A stretch of 64,000 bases of DNA from positions 62,001 to 126,000 of the forward strand of contig JAENYO010000008.1 in the NCBI GenBank assembly GCA_016841745.1, in the 5' to 3' direction. The notes under the pieces are model-generated. The model was not told the DNA's origin, did not search any database, and saw nothing but the letters and a program-made list of their open reading frames with translations. This stretch comes from Acetomicrobium hydrogeniformans (lineage in GTDB: Bacteria > Synergistota > Synergistia > Synergistales > JAFGMB01). Shown piece after piece: positions 7,834 to 15,350 of the stretch (its first letter is position 1; every line of letters starts with the position of its first letter). The position numbers and the translations under genes are program-made.

Positions 7834-8834
7834 TGGCCATGTTGACAAGAAAACATATTTCAAAGGATGTTAAGTGGTGGATAGTTGTAGCGGTCTTGGC
7901 CGCACTGCCCCTCATGGGCGTGTTGCCCAGTTCTTATACTGAACATGTGCTCATCCTTATCATGTTGTACGGATCAATGGCTCAGGCATGGAATGTAATT
8001 GGAGGATATTGCGGACAGACATCCTTCGGCCATTCCGTTTTCTTCGGTATTGGTTCCTACGGGGCAGCTATGGCCGTGGTTACCTTTGGGTTTTCTCCAT
8101 GGCCGGGAGCCATGGTGGGCGCACTTCTTGCCGCCGGGGTAGCGGTGGTGCTAAGTGGACCATGTTTCAAGCTCAAAGGGCATTATTTTGCCATAGCTAC
8201 TTTTGCCATAGTAGAGATTTTCAACAGGCTCTTTATGGTGTGGGACTGGGTCGGGGGAGCCCTTGGGCTGGATTACCCGCTGGTGGAAGAGGGCTGGATG
8301 AACTTTATGTGGTATGACTCCAAGAAAGGCTACTACTATGGGGCCCTCATATTGATGATCTTTGTCTTCGGTGTGGTAAGAAAGATGGAAAAGATGCGTT
8401 TCGGCTATTACCTCCTGGCCGTGCGCGAGGGACAGGAGACAGCTGAATCCCTTGGTGTCAACAGCACAAGGGTCAAGCTTTCAGCCATGGCTCTTTCTGC
8501 ATTCCTGGCCGCCATCTGCGGAGCCTTTTATGCCCAGTATAACTTCAGGGTGGATCCTTCAATGGTCATGTCCCTTGATATGTCCATGAAGTTCGTTCTC
8601 ATTACCATCCTTGGGGGACTGGGGACTTTCTGGGGTCCTCTCCTCGGCGCTGCGGTCCTTATTCCTCTCCAGGAATACAGCAGGGCTTTCATTGGAGGCA
8701 TGGGCGGTGGTGTTGACCTTATGATCTTCGGTTTGATCATTGTTCTGGTAATGGTCAAACAGCCAAGGGGTATCATGGGTATTCTCGACGATATCGCCAT
8801 GAAAAGCCGGGAAAAGAAGGAGGGTGATCACTGA
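7833..8834 (+). CDS. livM: Branched-chain amino-acid ABC transporter permease LivM
   Basis: LivM is the second membrane subunit. The roughly 333-residue protein has the family motif GGYCGQTSFGHSVFFGIGSY near residue 60, a later GGLGTFWGPLLGA segment and the C-terminal KQPRGIMGIL. The start is either the ATG at 7833, which overlaps the livH stop, or the ATG at 7839, which has better spacing from GGGTGG. It overlaps livG by TGATG. Binding and hydrolysis of ATP are supplied by LivG and LivF. Confidence 0.94.
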   Translation: MAMLTRKHISKDVKWWIVVAVLAALPLMGVLPSSYTEHVLILIMLYGSMAQAWNVIGGYCGQTSFGHSVFFGIGSYGAAMAVVTFGFSPWPGAMVGALLAAGVAVVLSGPCFKLKGHYFAIATFAIVEIFNRLFMVWDWVGGALGLDYPLVEEGWMNFMWYDSKKGYYYGALILMIFVFGVVRKMEKMRFGYYLLAVREGQETAESLGVNSTRVKLSAMALSAFLAAICGAFYAQYNFRVDPSMVMSLDMSMKFVLITILGGLGTFWGPLLGAAVLIPLQEYSRAFIGGMGGGVDLMIFGLIIVLVMVKQPRGIMGILDDIAMKSREKKEGDH

Positions 8835-9580
8835 TGGCCCTCCTTGAGATAAGAGAAGTGACAATGAAGTTCGGTTCCCTTATGGCCAACAGGGATGTGA
8901 CCTTTGATTTGGAAGAGGGTTCCATCGTAGGGCTCATTGGCCCTAACGGAGCTGGCAAGACAACGCTCTTCAACTGTATTTCAGGTTACTATACCCCCTC
9001 TTCAGGAAAGATCTTCTTTGACGGTAAGGATATCACCAGTTCTTCTGCCAACGAGATAGCGAAGCTTGGAGCGGTCAGAACGTTCCAGGTGGTACACCCA
9101 CTGAAGGAAATGTCGGTTCTTGACAATACTCTGATTGGAGCTTTCCTTCGGACGAGCAATGTAAAAGAGGCTTCGGAGGTAGCCATGGAATGCATAAAGG
9201 CATGTCACCTTGAAGAAATGGTCCACAGGAAAGCCGGAACACTCACCATAGGCCAGAAAAAACGCTTGGAAATGGCAAGGGCCCTGGCAACTCAGCCAAG
9301 GATCCTCATGCTTGACGAGGCTATGGCCGGCCTTACTTCCACGGAGGTAAGGGCTTCAGTGGAACTAATTAAGAGCATCAGGGACCAGGGAATAACCCTT
9401 CTTGTGGTGGAACATATCATGGAAGCCATAATGCCCATTGCAGATAAGGTCGTTGTCCTTGATGGTGGAGAAAAGATAGCGGAAGGACCTCCGAAGGAGA
9501 TAATCAATGACGAAATGGTCATCACCGCCTATTTCGGAGAGAAATTCGCCAAAAGGCTGAAGGAGGCTAAATTATCATGA
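8834..9580 (+). CDS. livG: Branched-chain amino-acid ABC transporter ATP-binding protein LivG
   Basis: LivG is the first of two cytoplasmic ATPase subunits. It shows Walker A GPNGAGKTT (about residue 36), the extended helical region typical of LivG, an ABC signature LTIGQKKRLEMARAL and Walker B ILMLDEAMAGL, then a switch histidine in VVEHIM. The 248-residue length is normal. It starts inside the livM stop codon and ends in an ATGA overlap with livF, so the whole cluster is one translationally coupled unit. Confidence 0.95.
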   Translation: MALLEIREVTMKFGSLMANRDVTFDLEEGSIVGLIGPNGAGKTTLFNCISGYYTPSSGKIFFDGKDITSSSANEIAKLGAVRTFQVVHPLKEMSVLDNTLIGAFLRTSNVKEASEVAMECIKACHLEEMVHRKAGTLTIGQKKRLEMARALATQPRILMLDEAMAGLTSTEVRASVELIKSIRDQGITLLVVEHIMEAIMPIADKVVVLDGGEKIAEGPPKEIINDEMVITAYFGEKFAKRLKEAKLS

Positions 9581-10293
9581 GTGGACCCATCCTTCAGGTT
9601 CAGGATATTCATACCGGTTATGACGGTATCCCGGTAATTCATGGAATTTCTCTGGAAGTGAACCAGGGCGAACTGGTTTCCATCGTGGGGGCCAACGGAG
9701 CCGGAAAGACCACTACCATGCGTGCCATTGCGGGTCTCATGATGCCTTACCAGGGTACCATCACCTTCAAAGGAGTAGATATTACAAAGATGCCCGCTCA
9801 CGAAACAATGAAGATAGGGCTGAGCTATGTTCCTGAGGGAAGAAGACTTTTTTCGAAGCTTTCTGTCAGAGAAAACCTGGAACTCGGAGCCTTCATCAAA
9901 AAGGATAGGAAAGAGATCAATGCCAGGCTTGAAGAGGTATTCGAGCTCTTTCCCAGGCTTAAGGACCGTGCTGATCAGACCGCGGAAACCATGAGCGGAG
10001 GGGAACAGCAGATGCTTGCCATAGCACGTGGGCTTATGTCGAAGCCGGCCCTTCTCATGCTCGACGAGATGTCCCTTGGCCTTATGCCCTCCCTGGTGGA
10101 GAAGGTAATGGATGCAATTGTCAGCATCAACAAGAGTGGAATGACTATCCTCCTGGTTGAACAAATGGTACAGGAGGCACTTGAAATTGCTGGCAGAGGC
10201 TATGTCCTCCAGACCGGGAAAATTGTTCAATCTGGTTCAGCAAGGATGCTTCTGGAATCTGATGAAGTTCGAAAAGCATATATGGGTTTATAA
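9577..10293 (+). CDS. livF: Branched-chain amino-acid ABC transporter ATP-binding protein LivF
   Basis: LivF is the second ATPase, pairing with LivG. It has Walker A GANGAGKTT near residue 37, the LivF-type Q-loop region SYVPEGRRLF, the signature MSGGEQQMLAIARGL and Walker B LLMLDEMSLGL. It is 238 residues long. It closes the operon and is followed within 60 bases by a strong terminator. Confidence 0.95.
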   Translation: MSGPILQVQDIHTGYDGIPVIHGISLEVNQGELVSIVGANGAGKTTTMRAIAGLMMPYQGTITFKGVDITKMPAHETMKIGLSYVPEGRRLFSKLSVRENLELGAFIKKDRKEINARLEEVFELFPRLKDRADQTAETMSGGEQQMLAIARGLMSKPALLMLDEMSLGLMPSLVEKVMDAIVSINKSGMTILLVEQMVQEALEIAGRGYVLQTGKIVQSGSARMLLESDEVRKAYMGL

Positions 10294-10325
10294 AAGATCC
10301 TGTTAATTGATAGGAAGAAAGTGGC

Positions 10326-10354
10326 AAAGGCCGGGTCAGAACCGGCCTTTTGTT
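10326..10354 (+). terminator. Intrinsic terminator of the liv operon
   Basis: AAAGGCCGG (10326-10334) pairs perfectly with CCGGCCTTT (10342-10350) around a seven-base loop, followed by TTGTTG. Confidence 0.88.
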
Positions 10355-10360
10355 GTGGGG

Positions 10361-10398
10361 GATCATCATATCATTCTGACAACAATGATATGATGATC
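10361..10398 (+). promoter_or_regulatory. Perfect 15-bp inverted repeat upstream of the symporter gene
   Basis: GATCATCATATCATT (10361-10375) is repeated inverted at 10384-10398 with an eight-base centre. It sits between the liv terminator and the symporter start and has no T run. It is likely a regulator binding site or a hairpin at the start of the symporter message. Confidence 0.6.
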
Positions 10399-10421
10399 CT
10401 CAAGCTGTGGGGTGTGGTTTA

Positions 10422-11816
10422 ATGTTTGTTGCTGGTGCCATTTCTTTATTAACCCTTTTCATAATCCTTGGTACTAGAGGTTCTGGAAAGATTCAGACTT
10501 CCAGTGACTATATGGTAGCTGGTCGAAAAGCATCTTCATCATCTGTCAGTGGTATTATACTGGGTGCTCTTGTTGGTGGCGCCTCCACTGTCGGCACAGT
10601 ACAGATGGCATATGAGTATGGCCTTTCAGCATGGTGGTTTACCCTGGGAGCAGGTCTAGGTTGTCTTTTACTGGGAACCTGGTTTGCAAAGCCTTTAAGA
10701 GAATCAGGCCTTGAAACCATTCCTGAATTTTTAAAAAAGAACTATGGACCTAGTGCAAGTCTTGCGTCTATGCTTGCCTCGACAATAGGTACTTTCATCT
10801 CCGTTGTAGCGCAGTTTCTAGCTGGAATTGCATTATTCATGAGCATTTTTCCGGTGAATTCAATAGAGGCTGTCCTGATAGTAACATCGCTTATTCTCGT
10901 ATTTATCTATTCTGGAGGTCTCAAAAGTTACAGTAGAATAGGCCAGGCAAAGATATTGCTCCTGTATTGTATTCTCATTTTATCCTCCTTCGTTGCCGTC
11001 TCAAATGGACATGGTCCTATGGTTTTATCCAAAGGACTTCCATCTTTCCCCTTTTTCAGTATTTGGGGAAGGGGGCTTTCCAAAGATCTAGGGGCTCTTG
11101 TTTCTATGATCATAGGGGTATTCTGCACACAGATATATATCCAGGGAATATTTGCAGCTTCAAGTTCGGAAAGTGCTCGGAAGGGAGTCCTTATGGCTGC
11201 CTTTCTCATGCCTCCCCTTGGCCTTCTTGGAGTTTATGTTGGCCTATCTCTCCGCTACTCAGGGGTTATAATTAATCCAGCCCAGGCTTTGCCTTTTTTC
11301 ATAACAAATAATTTTCATCCCCTTGTTGCCGGAGTAATGTGGTGTGGCATTGTGATAACAGTAATAGGGACTGCAGCCGGGCTATCTTTAGGTATTGCAA
11401 CAAATCTTGTCAGAGATATATACATGCAGAAACGCTCGGGACTGAACCGTGTTTCTGGAGAGAATAATCTACTTCATATTTCCAGAGTTGCAGTAACTTG
11501 TGTAGTAATCCTTGCTGCAGTCTTTGGATGTATTGCAGATAAAAGCATGATACTCCAATGGAGTTATCTGAGCATGGGTTTAAGAGGAGTTGGTACATTT
11601 TTCCCCCTTGTAGTATCTATACTTTTACCAGGAATATTACCTCGCAAATGGGCTTTTTCCGGGATACTCGGAGGAATCCTGACTCTGGTTACATGGCCTG
11701 TTTTCAAAACTGGAATACCCCCCCTTTTTGCAGGGCTTGGTGTTTCAGGTCTTTTTGTTATATACGGTTGTTTCTCAGTCTTGATGAATAAAAAGATCCC
11801 TACGGGAAAAAGTTGA
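10422..11816 (+). CDS. Sodium:solute symporter family transporter
   Basis: This 464-residue membrane protein belongs to the sodium:solute symporter (SSS) family, which imports proline, pantothenate, sugars or carboxylates with sodium. About a dozen hydrophobic segments are visible. The early motif SSDYMVAGRKASSSSV followed by GGASTVGTVQMAYEYGLSAWW is the usual N-terminal sodium-site region. I chose the ATG at 10422; the same frame also has a GTG at 10407. The substrate cannot be deduced. The next gene, alaX, follows after 63 bases that contain a stem-loop, so the two may share a transcript. Confidence 0.88.
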   Translation: MFVAGAISLLTLFIILGTRGSGKIQTSSDYMVAGRKASSSSVSGIILGALVGGASTVGTVQMAYEYGLSAWWFTLGAGLGCLLLGTWFAKPLRESGLETIPEFLKKNYGPSASLASMLASTIGTFISVVAQFLAGIALFMSIFPVNSIEAVLIVTSLILVFIYSGGLKSYSRIGQAKILLLYCILILSSFVAVSNGHGPMVLSKGLPSFPFFSIWGRGLSKDLGALVSMIIGVFCTQIYIQGIFAASSSESARKGVLMAAFLMPPLGLLGVYVGLSLRYSGVIINPAQALPFFITNNFHPLVAGVMWCGIVITVIGTAAGLSLGIATNLVRDIYMQKRSGLNRVSGENNLLHISRVAVTCVVILAAVFGCIADKSMILQWSYLSMGLRGVGTFFPLVVSILLPGILPRKWAFSGILGGILTLVTWPVFKTGIPPLFAGLGVSGLFVIYGCFSVLMNKKIPTGKS

Positions 11817-11879
11817 TAGAAAGAGGTTGTAATTCTTTTACCTATCAACACTGAAGATATTGGAAGAGAGGTGGTTTAA

Positions 11880-13049
11880 TTGAAACTGAAAACCAGTATA
11901 GTAGATATAATAAAAGCTGATGGTAAGAATCTTAAGATCCTTCTGGATGTATCAGATTTCCATCCGGCAGGGGGCGGTCAACCAGGAGACTCCGGGACTA
12001 TCTTTGCTGATACTTTCCAGGGGCAGATCATTGACACTATCAAGGATCAAAGAGGCAAGCTCCATTTGACCAGAGTTAAAAATGGAACACCTGTACAGGG
12101 TCTTGAGGTTGAAATCGAAGTTGATGGACAGAGACATCAGCTACTTACAAAAATGCATTCAGCACAGCATCTTATCTCCAGGGTTCTTGAAAATAACCAT
12201 AATGGTATGTTTACAACCAAAGCTAATATAGATGAAAATGAAAGTACAATTTATTTTAAATATGATGGAGATTTTAATTGGGATATGATCTTTACAACCG
12301 AAGACCGTGTTAACGCTGTTATAAATGAAAATAGAAAGGTAACCAGTTCCCTTTTATCTCCTGAAGAAGCTCGTGAGATGGAAGGATTAACAGCTAAATG
12401 GGATAGACTCCCAGAAAATGATACGATCCAGGTAATCAATGTTGAAGATTTTGATATAACTGCCTGTTCAGGTACACATGTCCACTCTACCGGAGAGATC
12501 CCGAATCTTATTATCATAAACTTCAAAGGTAGTAGTCCTGACTGGGAGATCAAATTCTGTCTTTTAAGAGAAGAATTCCAGACTAGTCATAGTAGGATCA
12601 TTCGACAGTTTTCCAAAAATATCGATTGTCCACCTGAAAAGCTTGAGAGAACCTATATTAAGTTACAACAGGACAATAAGAGACAACGTAAAATCATAGA
12701 GAAGTTAAGACATCTTATCGAAATACCATGGGAAATAACTGAGATAGGGCAATCATATATGTATTTTGCTGTTTTACCTGGGTTTACAAAGGATCTGGTC
12801 ATGTCTGCAGCCAAAAAACAATTGATAAATAATCCCGAAGCTATTGTATTTATCCTTATGCCTTCGGAGGATACACTTCCTACCGGTTTTTTATTATTGC
12901 AGGGAGAAAAGACGAATGTTGATCTGAAAAAACTTATCCAGGTATCAGAACTTAAAGCCCACGGGGGTGGAGATGGCAAAATGCTCTCGGGAATAACTGG
13001 TTGTAATTCCATAAATACATGGAAAGGGACTCTACTAAAGTATATTTAG
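11880..13049 (+). CDS. Long-form AlaX-type alanyl-tRNA editing protein with DHHA1 domain
   Basis: The free-standing relative of the AlaRS editing domain hydrolyses mischarged Ser-tRNA-Ala (and Gly-tRNA-Ala). An N-terminal barrel carries the glycine-rich GGGQPGDSG motif (residues 31-39), typical of the longer AlaX types. The zinc site follows as H93xxxH97 (HSAQH) and C196xxxH200 (CSGTH). The C-terminal third matches the DHHA1 domain, with AHGGGDGKM near the end. At 390 codons it is the long class with DHHA1. The start is a TTG at 11880 behind the ribosome site GAGAGGTGG. It lacks the AlaRS aminoacylation domain, so it is not alaS. Confidence 0.88.
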   Translation: MKLKTSIVDIIKADGKNLKILLDVSDFHPAGGGQPGDSGTIFADTFQGQIIDTIKDQRGKLHLTRVKNGTPVQGLEVEIEVDGQRHQLLTKMHSAQHLISRVLENNHNGMFTTKANIDENESTIYFKYDGDFNWDMIFTTEDRVNAVINENRKVTSSLLSPEEAREMEGLTAKWDRLPENDTIQVINVEDFDITACSGTHVHSTGEIPNLIIINFKGSSPDWEIKFCLLREEFQTSHSRIIRQFSKNIDCPPEKLERTYIKLQQDNKRQRKIIEKLRHLIEIPWEITEIGQSYMYFAVLPGFTKDLVMSAAKKQLINNPEAIVFILMPSEDTLPTGFLLLQGEKTNVDLKKLIQVSELKAHGGGDGKMLSGITGCNSINTWKGTLLKYI

Positions 13050-13053
13050 TGAC

Positions 13054-13090
13054 AAAAAAAAGCGCACTCCCAAAAGAGTGCGCTTTAATC
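13054..13090 (-). terminator. Terminator between the convergent alaX and TAXI genes
   Basis: An 11-bp perfect stem (13059-13069 with 13076-13086) has a six-base loop. On the minus strand it is followed by eight T, so it ends the TAXI transcript strongly. On the plus strand only TTTAAT follows, giving weaker termination of alaX. Confidence 0.88.
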
Positions 13091-13106
13091 ATTAATGTTT
13101 AAGGCT

Positions 13107-14069
13107 CTATTCAACCACGGGAACAGTCATACCTACCTCTTTATAGTATTTTGCTGCTCCGGAGTGAATGGGTACAGAAACTCCATCAAGAGCAGTTTCT
13201 AAAGTAATCATCTTCGCTTTTGAGTGGATCTTGTAAAGAGCATCCACGTTTTCCCAGAAAGCCTTTGTTATCTGGTAGACTACATCTTCAGATAGGTCAC
13301 CGTCACATACCCAGACTGCCATAACAGCCGGAGTGTTGGTATCATGGTCTATGTTTTTGTATGTGCCAGCTGGGATAACACTCTTGGCAAAGAAAGGATA
13401 TTCAGCGATAAGCTTATTCATAAAATCATCACTAAAATTAACAAGATCGATATCATGCATTGTAGCAAGATCCATTATGGAAGCGGTCGGATATCCGGCG
13501 ACAACAAATCCTACGTCAAGCTGATTATCCTTGAATCTCTGGGTAGTGTTGTTGAAATCAAGGAAGTCCGTCTTCATTTCTGAATATTTGATTTCGGCTA
13601 CGCGGAGTATTGAAGCAACATCTGCCTGTACTCCAGATCCAGGGGCTCCCACGGAAACCCTTTTACCCTTGATGTCCATAATATCCTTTACTCCGGCACC
13701 TTTCATGGTTATACACTGAACGTTTTCCGGATAGAGAGAAGCGATCATCCTGACATTCTTGAATTCCTGTTTGAATGGGCGCATCCCTTTATAAGCCCAC
13801 ATTGAAACGTCATTCTGGGCAAGGGCCATTTCAATCTGATGGGTTCCGAGAAGATTGAGGTTTGCCTGAGAGGCATTGCCAGTTTCGGAAGTCATCTGCA
13901 CATCTGCAACATTTTTGCTGACGATATCTGCTATTCCACCACCTACCGGATAGTAGGTTCCTCCAGTACCGCCAGTTGCCAGAGAAATGAATGTTTTAGC
14001 AGTTGCTGCACCAGCAAAAATTGCAACCATCAACATTACGGCGAAAAATACTGTTAAAAGTTTCTTCAT
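13107..14069 (-). CDS. TAXI family TRAP transporter solute-binding protein
   Basis: This is the extracytoplasmic binding protein of a tripartite (TRAP) secondary transporter of the TAXI subfamily. A cleavable signal peptide (MKKLLTVFFAVMLMVAIFAG then AATAK) precedes the family hallmark FISLATGGTGGTYYPVGGGIA and later VGAPGSGVQADV. It is 320 residues long, as expected. TAXI proteins commonly bind glutamate or other dicarboxylates, but the ligand is not predictable here. No TRAP membrane subunit lies nearby, so it must use a permease encoded elsewhere. The ribosome site (AGGGGGG, minus strand) is clear. A predicted promoter and a structured leader lie upstream. Confidence 0.92.
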   Translation of the reverse strand: MKKLLTVFFAVMLMVAIFAGAATAKTFISLATGGTGGTYYPVGGGIADIVSKNVADVQMTSETGNASQANLNLLGTHQIEMALAQNDVSMWAYKGMRPFKQEFKNVRMIASLYPENVQCITMKGAGVKDIMDIKGKRVSVGAPGSGVQADVASILRVAEIKYSEMKTDFLDFNNTTQRFKDNQLDVGFVVAGYPTASIMDLATMHDIDLVNFSDDFMNKLIAEYPFFAKSVIPAGTYKNIDHDTNTPAVMAVWVCDGDLSEDVVYQITKAFWENVDALYKIHSKAKMITLETALDGVSVPIHSGAAKYYKEVGMTVPVVE

Positions 14070-14098
14070 AGAATTACCCCCCTGAAATTAATGTAGAT

Positions 14099-14169
14099 GT
14101 CGAGATTGAACAGGAATGTTTAATCCTAGGGATTTACCAAGGGTTGTTCATTCTGTTAGATTTCTCGAC
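14099..14169 (-). promoter_or_regulatory. Predicted structured 5' leader of the TAXI gene
   Basis: Four nested helices can be drawn in the minus-strand leader: 14163-14169 with 14099-14105 (7 bp), 14153-14157 with 14109-14113 (5 bp), 14149-14152 with 14115-14118 (4 bp), and 14137-14142 with 14125-14130 (one mismatch). The outer helix begins about three bases from the predicted transcription start and the element ends near the ribosome site. It may stabilise the message or be a regulatory RNA. I recognise no known riboswitch class. Confidence 0.5.
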
Positions 14170-14178
14170 TCTGATTAT

Positions 14179-14207
14179 AGTATAAGGCTCATTAAACCCT
14201 TCTTCAA
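14179..14207 (-). promoter_or_regulatory. Promoter of the TAXI gene
   Basis: On the minus strand, TTGAAG (14207-14202) and TATACT (14184-14179) are separated by 17 bases. The predicted start is near 14172. The rest of the 330-base gap up to 14398 shows a possible plus-strand promoter (TTGGAA, 17 bases, TATTAC) for the HutP-like gene, and otherwise nothing I recognise. Confidence 0.6.
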
Positions 14208-14398
14208 GTCAAAGCATGTTGGTTAATTAAATTTAGACATTTCTGAGTTAAAAAACATATGTAAATGTGACCTTTAAAGAAAATGCTTTCCAATCTTACT
14301 ACATGATTGTTGGAAAAAATGGGATTATGTGTTATTACTAACAATGCAATTGAGAAGGCCGTTCTTTTTTTAGAAGCGGAGAGGGGGATGCTTTATTA

Positions 14399-14974
14399 AT
14401 GTTATGGAAAAATATGTTCTCAGGTACAGAAAATGCCGAACCAGAAACAGAACAAGTCAATCAAGGGCTTGAGAAAAAGGTTGTATCACATCATAATTAC
14501 AGGGAAAATAGCAGAAATACCCATGAATCCTCTGGTCTTGATTTCGAAATAACTATTCATCTTGATGATGAAAACCAGGTAGGCAGGGCTGCTATCCTTT
14601 TAGCTGCCACAACTTCCCCATCAGATGAACACAGAATGAAGGAACAGTTTGCTACGATTAACTGGAAATCCGTTGCAACAGAAGTAGGAGGTCTTGCAGG
14701 AGACCTGCCCCAAAAGCTTACCAGAGCCCTGGTAGGGGCCTCCTTGAATGCTGGTGTTATAGAAAAGAACCCCAGGGAAATGCATGCCCTTATGCATGCG
14801 GCTGTTGAAGCAATGAATGGCTTCATCGCCCAGGCCATGCTTGAAGCCAGTATAGGTGCAAAAATAGGTATTGTGAGAAATTCAAGATGGATAGCTGTTG
14901 CCGTTATGGGTGATACAGCTTATCATGCAGTTGCACACCATGAAAGATGTGGATTGGGAGTAATGCATCTTTAA
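14399..14974 (+). CDS. HutP-family RNA-binding regulator homologue
   Basis: The C-terminal 130 residues resemble HutP, the Bacillus antiterminator. HutP binds RNA when charged with L-histidine and Mg2+ and opens a terminator upstream of the histidine-use genes. Matching features are GRAAILLAA near 62, H129xxxH133 (HALMHAAVEAMNG, with E137), WIAVAVMG near 164 and HHERCGLGVMHL at the end. The two helix histidines and a late histidine match HutP metal/histidine-binding positions, as recalled. The first 60 residues are a polar extension absent from the 148-residue Bacillus protein. No hut gene is in the window, so ligand and target may differ. A ribosome site GAGGGGG lies 11 bases from the ATG, with an overlapping three-codon ORF (ATG at 14388) ending in TAATG at this start. 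Confidence 0.8.
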   Translation: MLWKNMFSGTENAEPETEQVNQGLEKKVVSHHNYRENSRNTHESSGLDFEITIHLDDENQVGRAAILLAATTSPSDEHRMKEQFATINWKSVATEVGGLAGDLPQKLTRALVGASLNAGVIEKNPREMHALMHAAVEAMNGFIAQAMLEASIGAKIGIVRNSRWIAVAVMGDTAYHAVAHHERCGLGVMHL

Positions 14975-14983
14975 AATACATAC

Positions 14984-15012
14984 TTGCATAGATTTCCGTA
15001 CTGTGGTAAATT
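14984..15012 (+). promoter_or_regulatory. Promoter of rpmE
   Basis: TTGCAT (14984-14989) and TAAATT (15007-15012) are 17 bases apart, about 50 bases before rpmE. Confidence 0.55.
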
Positions 15013-15064
15013 TTCTTTCTGTCCATGATTATTCCCAAGCTGGATATGCAGGAGGTGTTAATAG

Positions 15065-15304
15065 ATGAAAAAGGATATTCATCCAGAATACAAAGCTTGT
15101 AAAGTTACATGTGCGTGTGGTAACACATTTGAAACCCGTGCAACCGTTTCAGAGATAAAAGTAGGGGTTTGCTCTTCCTGTCACCCCTTTTATACGGGCA
15201 AGAGAGGTAGCATGGTCCTCTCAGAGGAAGGCAGACTTCAGAAATTTAACAAGAAATATAAAGGGATGAATTACGGACAGCGCGAAGCTGACAAAACTGA
15301 GTAA
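15065..15304 (+). CDS. rpmE: 50S ribosomal protein L31, zinc-binding form
   Basis: L31 bridges the large and small ribosomal subunits. The 79-residue protein starts MKKDIHPEYK and has CACG (Cys16/Cys18) and CSSCHPFYTGK (Cys36/Cys39), the complete four-cysteine zinc site of the C+ form. The C+ form usually serves in zinc-replete cells. A clear ribosome site (GGAGGTG) precedes the ATG. It has its own promoter and terminator and so appears to be a single-gene unit. Confidence 0.97.
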   Translation: MKKDIHPEYKACKVTCACGNTFETRATVSEIKVGVCSSCHPFYTGKRGSMVLSEEGRLQKFNKKYKGMNYGQREADKTE

Positions 15305-15332
15305 AAGGGGGGGGCTTTGCCCCCTTTTTTAC
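15303..15332 (+). terminator. Terminator of rpmE
   Basis: An AAAAGGGGG stem pairs with CCCCCTTTT around a short GC-containing loop and runs into a T6 tract. Confidence 0.9.
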
Positions 15333-15350
15333 TAATTGAGAGGTGATATA

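Noticed and set aside
9529-10230. 233-codon open frame on the minus strand inside livF
   Set aside because: It is antisense to a clear ATPase gene, has no family features and follows from codon bias of the sense gene. The same applies to the minus frames at 3816-4331 and 5896-6450.
11812-11849. Stem-loop between the symporter and alaX read as a terminator
   Set aside because: The 8-bp stem has a long loop and no T run follows; kept only as a possible processing or regulatory structure.
14351-14373. Possible small terminator before the HutP-like gene (AGAA, five-base loop, TTCT, T run)
   Set aside because: The stem is only four A/T-rich pairs and would not be stable.
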